In this document: positions 1-5,591 of the stretch, piece after piece
Layout: each line of letters begins with the position of its first letter
How positions within the stretch are numbered: the first letter of the stretch is position 1
NCBI GenBank assembly: GCA_934486965.1
Contig: CAKSQP010000092.1
Span: forward strand, 1-5,774
Direction: 5' to 3'
DNA length: 5,774 nt
Origin: an uncultured Eubacteriales bacterium
GTDB taxonomy: Bacteria > Bacillota > Clostridia > Oscillospirales > UBA644
Notes under the pieces: model-generated
Seen by the model: the letters and a program-made list of their open reading frames with translations, nothing else
The model's database searches: none
What the model was told of the DNA's origin: nothing
Program-made: the position numbers and the translations under genes

Positions 1-2105
1 GTGCTCCAGAATACTCTGTCAGCGTCATGTCCGCCGTAGGTCCAGGAATCCCATGCTCCGGTGATACCTGCAAGGGTAGTTGCAGAAGGATCTGCGGTGT
101 ATGCTGCGAGTGCTTCGGTAAGAAGAGCGGTAATGGTCTTGCCGTCTTTTACTTCGGTTGCGGTATTGTCAAGGTAGTTGATCAATGCCTGTGTTGCAGA
201 GATAACCTGATCCTTGATCTTTACTTCATAAGGATCTTCGGGAACGATAGTTGCCTTGTAGTCGTTAATTACATCAGATATTTCTTTTGCCAAATTAACA
301 AATCTCGGATTATAAGTAAGAGTTACGTCTTCGGTGAAACTGTCAGCCTGACCTGCGGGTCTGTACTGAACAAATCCGGCGTTTGCAAGTTTCTTGAATC
401 CGAATTCATCTACTGCCGCAAGTTCTTCGGGTATAAGTTCATCAACATAAATCTGAAGAACTTCAAGAGCTTCCGCATCTCCGGAAGTATTTTTTACAAG
501 TTCGGTTGCTTCTGCTATTACAGCATAAAGGTTCTGAGCAGATAAAAGCATACAGTTTGCATTAAGCGTGTCGATAAGACCTGTCAATGCAGTGTTTGCC
601 GCAGCCGCAGTATCAGCCGCTTCCATAGCCGCCATAGCGGTATCTATTTCAGCAGTGAAATCAGCAGGAGCCTTGCCTGCAACGTAAGCATCGGTTCCTA
701 CGGCAAGGATATGATCCTTAAGCTGAGCGGTCGTTCTCTTTGCCCAGTAAGTAGGTCTTTCAAAGACGAGAGTGCCTGCTTCGTCGCAAATATTATTAGT
801 TGCTACATAAGTAATAATAGCGTCAATCGCATTGAAAAGTTTAGCAGTGAAGAAAACTTTGGAAGCGTCATATCCGCCGGTAGCCCATTTTTCAAGAGCC
901 TGAATAAGGGATATGAGGTTTGCATCGGTTGCTTTTGCCTGATAAGCTGCAAGTCTCTCGGTAAGGAGAGTGGTTATATTTTTACCGTCGATAACGGCAT
1001 CGGTAGCGCCTTCTCCGAGGTAATTGATTATAGTTGTAACGTTGTTTACGATTTCCGCTACAGGCTCTGCAGCAGGGGTAGAAGCTTCGTTTACATATTT
1101 GGTAGCAATTATTTCGCCGCAATCTTTGCAGACTCTTCTTGCTTCACCGGAACCTTCGGTCTCGGAGAAATCTTTGTTTACTACCCATTCGGTGTTTGCA
1201 TGAGCGCATGTAAGAGAGTCAACGAGTTTAAGAGCAAATCCGAGATACTGATTTGCGGATTTATCCAACAGGTTGAATCCATTATATATACCGGCACCTG
1301 CCTGTATACCGCAGGAAGTAGCAGGAGCGGCAGCAGCATTATTAAAGTTTACTGCCACATTAAACGGAATAGATGCATCTGCAGCCGCGGTAATACCGAA
1401 GCCGACGGTCCAACCGAGGGTAAGTTCATAAACATAACCTGTCTCAGTCTGATAGAAACCGCCTTCCGGGGTAACGCCTTTGGAGGCTACGGTTTTGGTA
1501 GTGTCATAAGTGCTTCTCTTCTGAAGAGAATTAAGGCTATCGGTTTTTGCAGGATAAACCTGAAGCGCGCCTTCGTTCTGGGAAATTACGAATTTGGAAG
1601 CAGCAGTTTTCGCAGTATTGTATGCAGCAACTTCCATTGCGTCGCCTGCCCAGGAGTTTTCGCCTGCGGCATTATTGTTTATCTGATGCGGAGTTGTTAT
1701 AACAACGCAGAGATAAAGATTGGTTGCGTCCCAGGAAGCATAGCCTTCCAGTCTCGAATTGTACCATTCGGAAGAAGTGCGTTCGGGATTGGTCGCCGCA
1801 TCGTAGCGGTTTGCTTCACTGTTGAAGTCAACAGTTGCGTGGTTGTCTCTTCCCCAGACAAGATTTCCTTCGCCGTCCGGTTTAAGATACCATGTATCAG
1901 CGCCGGAGATGTCGAAGATCTTCGTGTAAGAGTCATCAACCTGACCGTCCATTGTAGGTGCGGTCGTTACTTTTGCAATCTCGATGTTTTTCATAGTACC
2001 GTCAACGGGTACGTACACTTGTTCAGCCGTTGTATTCAACGAAAAACAGGTGCTGAAAGAAATGACCATCGCTATCGCAAGGATAAATGACAGCGTTCTT
2101 TTCAT
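1..2105 (-). CDS. Large secreted surface protein with CBM9-like domain and helical repeats (3' end outside window)
   Basis: The frame is open for 701 codons from an ATG at 2105 to the window edge, with no stop, so the C-terminus is missing. The start is set by AAGGAGG seven bases upstream. Residues 1-27 form a signal peptide: KR near the N-terminus, a hydrophobic core LSFILAIAMVI, and likely cleavage after TTA. Residues about 43-255 resemble the CBM9/DOMON-like fold: an APTMDG opening, then GYASWDATNLYL and WAGDAMEV, the usual DG...W..~~LY...D..E pattern. Residues 300-330 carry C-x-H and C-x2-C, a cassette common in Clostridia surface proteins. From about residue 350 the protein is Ala/Leu-rich and probably helical, and one segment (359-420) recurs at 641-701. 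It has its own promoter and leader. An exported carbohydrate-binding or envelope protein is inferred. No catalytic domain is visible, and the helical part is not a family I recognise. Confidence 0.88.
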   Translation of the reverse strand, partial: MKRTLSFILAIAMVISFSTCFSLNTTAEQVYVPVDGTMKNIEIAKVTTAPTMDGQVDDSYTKIFDISGADTWYLKPDGEGNLVWGRDNHATVDFNSEANRYDAATNPERTSSEWYNSRLEGYASWDATNLYLCVVITTPHQINNNAAGENSWAGDAMEVAAYNTAKTAASKFVISQNEGALQVYPAKTDSLNSLQKRSTYDTTKTVASKGVTPEGGFYQTETGYVYELTLGWTVGFGITAAADASIPFNVAVNFNNAAAAPATSCGIQAGAGIYNGFNLLDKSANQYLGFALKLVDSLTCAHANTEWVVNKDFSETEGSGEARRVCKDCGEIIATKYVNEASTPAAEPVAEIVNNVTTIINYLGEGATDAVIDGKNITTLLTERLAAYQAKATDANLISLIQALEKWATGGYDASKVFFTAKLFNAIDAIITYVATNNICDEAGTLVFERPTYWAKRTTAQLKDHILAVGTDAYVAGKAPADFTAEIDTAMAAMEAADTAAAANTALTGLIDTLNANCMLLSAQNLYAVIAEATELVKNTSGDAEALEVLQIYVDELIPEELAAVDEFGFKKLANAGFVQYRPAGQADSFTEDVTLTYNPRFVNLAKEISDVINDYKATIVPEDPYEVKIKDQVISATQALINYLDNTATEVKDGKTITALLTEALAAYTADPSATTLAGITGAWDSWTYGGHDADRVFWS
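3..185 (-). repeat. Copy 2 of internal helical repeat, running off the window
   Basis: This encodes residues 641-701, beginning LINYLDNTAT and ending GGHDADRVFWS at the window edge. It matches copy 1 at protein level (about half the positions) and also in stretches of DNA, for example around the GCGTCAT-x-TCCGCCG block on the plus strand. The window ends inside this copy, so the number of further copies is unknown. Confidence 0.78.
846..1031 (-). repeat. Copy 1 of internal helical repeat in the CBM9-like protein
   Basis: This encodes residues 359-420, beginning IINYLGEGAT and ending GGYDASKVFFT. By hand alignment with the second copy (residues 641-701) about 30 of 61 positions are identical with one single-residue gap. 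Shared landmarks are INYL, DGK-x-IT, LLTE, LAAY, a lone W, GG-x-DA and VF. The copies are 282 residues apart, so the repeating unit is probably a large domain of about 280 residues rather than a short motif. Confidence 0.8.
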
Positions 2106-2112
2106 CAAAAGT

Positions 2113-2119
2113 CCTCCTT
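2113..2119 (-). promoter_or_regulatory. Ribosome binding site of the CBM9-like gene
   Basis: AAGGAGG on the minus strand, seven bases before the ATG at 2105, is a full Shine-Dalgarno match. It fixes the start and predicts strong initiation if the site is not masked by the leader structure. Confidence 0.9.
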
Positions 2120-2128
2120 AATTATTTC

Positions 2129-2186
2129 GGGGTGTTGTCCCCCATGATTTTGATGATGAAAACAAAAGGGCGCAAAGACCCCTTTT
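2129..2186 (-). promoter_or_regulatory. Structured 5' leader of the CBM9-like gene
   Basis: The predicted transcript begins near 2191, giving a leader of about 86 nt. Read on the minus strand, a stem AAAAGGG/CCCTTTT (2186-2180 with 2170-2164, nine-base loop) starts about five bases from the 5' end. A short GGGG/CCCC stem (2143-2140 with 2132-2129) follows. Between them, 2162-2148 reads TTTTCATCATCAAAA, which is complementary to the bases around the start codon. A 5' stem this close to the mRNA end could protect the transcript. Masking of the start codon is possible but only inferred. It matches no riboswitch class I recognise. Confidence 0.45.
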
Positions 2187-2197
2187 ATCACATAACA

Positions 2198-2226
2198 ATT
2201 ATAGCAACCGTACATTAAAATGTCAA
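2198..2226 (-). promoter_or_regulatory. Consensus sigma-A promoter of the CBM9-like gene
   Basis: The minus strand reads TTGACA (2226-2221), a 17-base spacer, then TATAAT (2203-2198), with TG one base before the -10 (extended -10). Both hexamers match the sigma-A consensus perfectly, with an AT-rich upstream region. Transcription should start near 2191. It implies strong, largely constitutive expression unless a repressor acts. Confidence 0.92.
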
Positions 2227-2445
2227 CAAAAAACAATAAAAAATTGTACTTTTTGTATAGATTACTAAAAAAATTATGTGTTTTTTGTGCAATATAGACA
2301 AAAATCAAATATGTAAGTCCCTATACGGTCTCATCGCCCTGTTTTTCGGGTTTTCGGAAGGGGTAAAAATTAAAAAGTTCACAATTTCCGGTCTGCAAAA
2401 TAAAATATCAGATGTAAACAGTTGTTTACATAGCAAAAATTTTAC
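2227..2445. other. AT-rich intergenic region, no gene seen
   Basis: The stretch between the phosphoesterase terminator and the next promoter has no reading frame with a ribosome site on either strand. It holds the inverted repeat at 2412-2431 and long A/T runs at 2221-2290 that could act as UP-element-like or curved DNA upstream of the -35 box. A less AT-rich patch at about 2315-2400 shows no structure I can name. Confidence 0.6.
2412..2431. promoter_or_regulatory. Perfect 9-bp-arm dyad, possible operator
   Basis: The arms ATGTAAACA and TGTTTACAT are exact reverse complements separated by GT. The size and TGTAAAC/GTTTACA arms resemble operators bound by LacI-type dimers, but the central CG typical of many of those is absent. 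It lies about 185 bp upstream of the -35 box of the next gene and just past the previous terminator, so it is not placed as a classic promoter-blocking operator. The function is inferred only. Confidence 0.4.
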
Positions 2446-2486
2446 AAATAAAAAATCATTCGCAACGGTTGCCCGTTGCGAATGAT
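2446..2486 (-). terminator. Intrinsic terminator after the metallophosphoesterase gene
   Basis: A perfect 14-bp stem (ATCATTCGCAACGG at 2486-2473 with its complement at 2468-2455) is capped by a GCAA tetraloop of GNRA type. It is followed on the minus strand by TTTTT, A and TTT. It begins six bases after the stop codon, so it ends this transcript and separates it from the CBM9-like gene. Confidence 0.93.
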
Positions 2487-2492
2487 GAATTT

Positions 2493-5027
2493 TTAAGCAG
2501 CAAGTTTGCCTGTCTCGTCGAACCGATAGGTTCCTGCGGGCAGAAGACCGTTTGCTTTTGCCGCACTGAACGCATACCATGTATTTTTAACAGCCCTGAG
2601 CGTACTGTTGATAAAATAGTAGTTGCCGTCGGAGTCTTTTACGAGACCTTTCGCAACGGGAACGCCGTTTTCGTAATAGCGGATATTTCCGTCAGAATCA
2701 AACGAAAGACCTTCTTTTATCATCAGTTTTCCTGTTTCGTCGAACTGATATGTGCCCGCAGGTAAAAGGCCGTTTGCCTTTGTGGCACTGAACGCATACC
2801 AGGTGTTCTTTACTGCTTTGAGCGAACTGTTGATAAAATAGTAGTTGCCGTCGGAGTCTTTTACAAGACCTTTTGCAACGGGCGCGCCGTTTTCGTAATA
2901 ACGGACATTTCCGTCAGGATCAAACGAAAGGCCTTCTTTTATAATCAGTTTTCCTGTTTCGTCAAACTGATATGTGCCCGCAGGTAAAAGACCGTTTGCC
3001 TTTGCATCACTGAAAGCATACCATGTATTTTTAACAGTCGTGAGCGAACTGTTGATAAAATAGTAGTTGCCGTCTTCGTCCCGAACAAGCCCTTTTGCTA
3101 CAGGATTGTTGTTTTCGTAATAGCGGAGGTTTCCGTCATTGTCTGCAACCAGCCCGCTTATCTCATGGAGAATTCCGTTCTCGTCAAAACGGTATGTTCC
3201 CGCAGGAACAAGGTCCTTTGCCTCTTTTTTGGAAATGGTAAACAACTGTTTCCTTACCGCTCTTCTGTCTTTTCCGAAATAGTAGATATTTCCGTCGGGG
3301 TCTTTGACTATTCCCTTTTTCGCAAAGAAGTTATTTTCCATGTATCCGATATCGCCGTTTTCAAAGAACCAGAAAGTTCCCTCTTTATCCTTTGCGGGTT
3401 TGGAAGTTATCCCCGTGATAAAACCGTTTTCGTCGATATTGAAATATCCGGGAAGAACAAGGTCGTTTGCGTAATCTTCATAGATATAAATTCTGCAGTT
3501 TTTCTTTGAATTGCCCGACCAGTCAAAATAGCGGAAGTTTCCGTCGTCATCTTTGACAACACCCTCGGCGCTCACTTCGCCCCAGCGATAGAAACGGTAT
3601 TCGCCGTCGTCGTCGAGACATATCCAGTTTTTAAGAGTGGTATCGGTAATTTTTCCCGTTTCGTCAAAATTATATTTTCCTGCGGGCAAAAGACCGTTTC
3701 CGCTCATTTTGCTTATCTGAAAATCGCGGTTCTTTATCGCTTTGGTATCACCGCCTATAAAATAGAGGTTGCCGTCGTTATCGGAGACAAGCCCTTTTGC
3801 GACGGGCGTGCCGTTTTTATAATAGCGGACCGTGCCGTCGGTTTCGGTAACAAGGCCGCGGAGATTTCCCGTAACGGAAGTTCTCTCGACGGTCGCAGTT
3901 CCCTTTGTCTCTTCGGAAAGAGGATATTTCAGAAAATGCCTTGCCTCTTCGTCTTTATATCCGAGACTGTCGTTAAGTCTGCCGTAAAAGCCCTTGAGAT
4001 TATATTCGCCCTTGGCACCGATATGGGTTTTTCCGGAAGTATTGTATCTCGAAAGTTCAATTCTGTCCTTATAGATATTGACAACAGAGACCGTAACTTC
4101 GCCGCAGGAAGAAGATTCGGCGTTATAACCCATAAATCCTGCGTTCATATAAGTAAAATTAAGAGTTCTCAGTTTGAAATTGTTCGTATACGGAACGGTC
4201 TCATAGCCCTCGGTAACGGGGACCGCAAGCGTCGAACCTATTCCGCGGTAAACACAACTTCCGCCGAGGTAACTGTCGTAGCCGTTAGCATGGTTGTGTC
4301 CGTACATATAAATAATATCGAGATCTTTTCCCGCCTCGTTCAATACGTCGAAAAGATACGCGTTATATTTATTGTCGCCCGTGCGGGAGTCTTCCATTTT
4401 GGAAGTACGCGGGGACATGTGAAGAGGAACATGGGTCGCGATAATTACGGGACGGGTCTCCCCTTTTTCAATAAGGGAGGTAAGATATTCTTTCAATGAG
4501 GCCGCCGCCGCTTTCACAATAGCTTCGGAACCCGGTTTTATTCCCTGACACCAAGGGTTTGCGGTCTCGGTGTTCATTACATAAATTATATAATTTTCAT
4601 TTTCGACGGGACCGTTTGCCGCCATGATTTCGGAATCATACAGGTCGTGATTACCCTGAATAAACATCGTCGCCGTCGAAGAATAAAGATAACGTGAAAG
4701 GAAAAGTTTCAAGCCCTTAATCGACGACGAGGCGTCCGCATCGTAGTTATACTGTCCCGCAATTGAAGTATAGTCGCCGCACAGAACAGCAAGGTCAACT
4801 TTCGGGAAATCGGCTTTGACCGCCGCAAACAGTTTTTTTGAAGTCGTCATCATTGTCCCCGGGCTGTATTTGGGTTCATACTGATAGTCCGAACCGAAAA
4901 GAAGAGTTGAAAGAGGCTCTTCGTCGGAAGTCTCGGCAAATACCGAAATGGGCGCGGCAAATGCAAAGATCATCGTCAGAACGAGGATAAACGACAAAAG
5001 CCTGCGCAGTCTCACATTTTGTGTCAT
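2493..5027 (-). CDS. Secreted calcineurin-like metallophosphoesterase with C-terminal cell-wall/glucan-binding-like repeats
   Basis: An 844-residue protein. The ATG at 5027 is chosen over one nine codons upstream because AAAGGAG sits seven bases before it and the upstream ATG lies at the predicted transcription start. Residues 1-31 are a signal peptide (RLRR, then LLSFILVLTMIFAF, cleavage after VFA). Residues about 40-325 carry calcineurin-like phosphoesterase motifs: D47-Y-Q49, GD (84-85), GNHD (125-128), TH (198-199) and GHNH (243-246). The first motif is normally D-x-H, so Gln replaces a metal-ligand His. Residues about 391-844 hold six units with DGN-x-RYY, PVAKGLV, DGN-x-YF and NGLLPAGTY-x-FDE-x-GK, like YG-type glucan/cell-wall-binding repeats. 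An exported hydrolase of a phosphoester (nucleotide, lipid or wall substrate unknown), tethered to glycan or wall, is inferred. It is monocistronic, with its own promoter and terminator. There is no LPXTG or C-terminal anchor. Confidence 0.9.
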   Translation of the reverse strand: MTQNVRLRRLLSFILVLTMIFAFAAPISVFAETSDEEPLSTLLFGSDYQYEPKYSPGTMMTTSKKLFAAVKADFPKVDLAVLCGDYTSIAGQYNYDADASSSIKGLKLFLSRYLYSSTATMFIQGNHDLYDSEIMAANGPVENENYIIYVMNTETANPWCQGIKPGSEAIVKAAAASLKEYLTSLIEKGETRPVIIATHVPLHMSPRTSKMEDSRTGDNKYNAYLFDVLNEAGKDLDIIYMYGHNHANGYDSYLGGSCVYRGIGSTLAVPVTEGYETVPYTNNFKLRTLNFTYMNAGFMGYNAESSSCGEVTVSVVNIYKDRIELSRYNTSGKTHIGAKGEYNLKGFYGRLNDSLGYKDEEARHFLKYPLSEETKGTATVERTSVTGNLRGLVTETDGTVRYYKNGTPVAKGLVSDNDGNLYFIGGDTKAIKNRDFQISKMSGNGLLPAGKYNFDETGKITDTTLKNWICLDDDGEYRFYRWGEVSAEGVVKDDDGNFRYFDWSGNSKKNCRIYIYEDYANDLVLPGYFNIDENGFITGITSKPAKDKEGTFWFFENGDIGYMENNFFAKKGIVKDPDGNIYYFGKDRRAVRKQLFTISKKEAKDLVPAGTYRFDENGILHEISGLVADNDGNLRYYENNNPVAKGLVRDEDGNYYFINSSLTTVKNTWYAFSDAKANGLLPAGTYQFDETGKLIIKEGLSFDPDGNVRYYENGAPVAKGLVKDSDGNYYFINSSLKAVKNTWYAFSATKANGLLPAGTYQFDETGKLMIKEGLSFDSDGNIRYYENGVPVAKGLVKDSDGNYYFINSTLRAVKNTWYAFSAAKANGLLPAGTYRFDETGKLAA
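2496..3155 (-). repeat. Three 222-bp-period tandem repeats within the metallophosphoesterase gene
   Basis: Units at 3155-2934, 2933-2712 and 2711-2496 encode residues 625-698, 699-772 and 773-844, an exact 74-residue period (the last unit is two residues shorter). By hand count, units two and three share about 63 of 72 residues and units one and two about 61 of 74, with long identical DNA stretches. Such close copies point to recent duplication, and the region may be prone to copy-number change or assembly collapse. Confidence 0.93.
3156..3857 (-). repeat. Three older, diverged units of the same wall-binding-like repeat
   Basis: Residues 391-466, 467-540 and 541-624 keep the DGN/DGE, YY/FY and FDE/IDE-x-G landmarks of the C-terminal units but differ in length (76, 74 and 84 residues) and in most positions. 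The middle unit lacks the NGLLPAGTY segment in its usual form (NDLVLPGYF). They show that the array is old at its N-terminal side and young at its C-terminal side. Confidence 0.75.
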
Positions 5028-5034
5028 AGCAATT

Positions 5035-5041
5035 CTCCTTT
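5035..5041 (-). promoter_or_regulatory. Ribosome binding site deciding the metallophosphoesterase start
   Basis: AAAGGAG on the minus strand is seven bases before the ATG at 5027. The alternative ATG at 5054 has no comparable site and falls within two bases of the predicted transcription start, so the shorter protein with a clean signal peptide is preferred. Confidence 0.9.
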
Positions 5042-5058
5042 GTTGATTATACATTACT

Positions 5059-5087
5059 ATTTTACCATTTTTCTACATTCGTGTCAA
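5059..5087 (-). promoter_or_regulatory. Sigma-A promoter of the metallophosphoesterase gene
   Basis: The minus strand reads TTGACA (5087-5082), 17 bases, then TAAAAT (5064-5059), with TG one base before the -10 (extended -10). Transcription would begin near 5052, leaving a leader of about 25 nt, just enough for the ribosome site. Its layout closely matches the promoter at 2226-2198. Confidence 0.88.
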
Positions 5088-5108
5088 GTATTTGCCACAA
5101 AACAATAT

Positions 5109-5139
5109 AAAAAAATATAAGCCCCGAATAATCGAGGCT
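5109..5139 (-). terminator. Intrinsic terminator of the AcnX operon
   Basis: On the minus strand an 8-bp stem (AGCCTCGA with TCGGGGCT, one T-G wobble) encloses a TTAT loop. TATA and then seven T follow. It begins seven bases after the stop codon of the small subunit and lies directly upstream of the next promoter. Confidence 0.85.
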
Positions 5140-5145
5140 CATATC

Positions 5146-5589
5146 TTAATCCACAGTGACGGTGCCGTCTTCCGACATCGTTATTTTCATTCCGTCTTTT
5201 ACATAAGACAAAAATTCATCGCCGAGGCTGTCGACAACAGGCAGAGGATTTCCCTCAAGCCATACGTCGGAAAGTATTGCTCCCGCAGCGGCAAGTGAAT
5301 CTATCGGTTCGGAAAAGAGAAGACATGCGGGCTGACGTCCCATAGCGCAGGCGCAATAGAGAACAAGGCCTCCCGTCGTCGAGCCTATCGTCTGCGGCAG
5401 ACAAAGTGCTTTCCCGAGCATCTGCTTTCCGTAAAGATCGGAGTTGTTCTGGTCCCCGCAGGTCGCCTTTTTATCGCCGAACTGCAATGCTTTCTGAAAA
5501 GAAGCAAGGGTATTGAGTCCGCCGTGGGAAACAAGAGCCTCGGCGGTGACGTTTCCTGCGGAAACGACTCTTCCTTTGAATGTTTTCAT
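5146..5589 (-). CDS. Aconitase X small subunit (swivel domain, DUF126 family)
   Basis: A 147-residue cytoplasmic protein, the normal size for a free-standing AcnX swivel domain. Seen features: an N-terminal G-x-V-x-x-G...AEALVS block (residues 6-21), then LYGKQMLGKALCLP (52-65), the GSTTGG loop (69-74) and SLAAAGAILSDVW (98-110). In this family the serine of the GS loop is part of the active site, here S70. AcnX enzymes are Fe-S dehydratases made of a large catalytic and a small swivel part. Characterised members are archaeal phosphomevalonate dehydratase and bacterial cis-3-hydroxy-L-proline dehydratase. The gene starts two bases after the large-subunit stop, so the pair is co-transcribed and probably translationally coupled. 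The family assignment is firm; the substrate is unknown. Confidence 0.88.
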   Translation of the reverse strand: MKTFKGRVVSAGNVTAEALVSHGGLNTLASFQKALQFGDKKATCGDQNNSDLYGKQMLGKALCLPQTIGSTTGGLVLYCACAMGRQPACLLFSEPIDSLAAAGAILSDVWLEGNPLPVVDSLGDEFLSYVKDGMKITMSEDGTVTVD

Positions 5590-5591
5590 AA

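Noticed and set aside
27..545. 172-codon plus-strand open frame
   Set aside because: Antisense shadow of the same surface-protein gene, with low-complexity Cys-rich translation and no start signals.
711..2090. 459-codon open frame on the plus strand
   Set aside because: It lies wholly antisense to the CBM9-like gene, has no ribosome site, and its protein is Cys/Ser/Phe-rich with no domain logic. The minus frame has signal peptide, domains and repeats.
2046..2105. Possible lipoprotein signal because of Cys at residue 20 of the CBM9-like protein
   Set aside because: The residues before it are S-F-S-T, which does not fit the [LVI][ASTVI][GAS]C lipobox; ordinary signal peptidase cleavage after TTA fits better.
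2273..2301. Weak promoter-like pair TTGTCT and CATAAT spaced 17 bases on the minus strand
   Set aside because: The -35 matches only four of six positions and the DNA is so AT-rich that such pairs are expected by chance; the consensus promoter just downstream is sufficient.
2105..2308. 67-codon minus-strand frame upstream of the CBM9-like gene
   Set aside because: It spans the consensus promoter and the leader, so it would be transcribed only from further upstream, and it lacks a ribosome site.
2276..2485. 69-codon plus-strand frame in the intergenic region
   Set aside because: No ribosome site, no promoter, and it runs through the perfect terminator hairpin of the minus-strand gene.
2496..3155. 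CRISPR-like or intergenic repeat array
   Set aside because: The 222-bp repeats are coding, in frame and contiguous without spacers, so they are protein domain repeats.
3936..4499. 187-codon plus-strand frame
   Set aside because: Antisense to the phosphoesterase catalytic domain, whose metal motifs are clearly encoded on the minus strand; no start signal.
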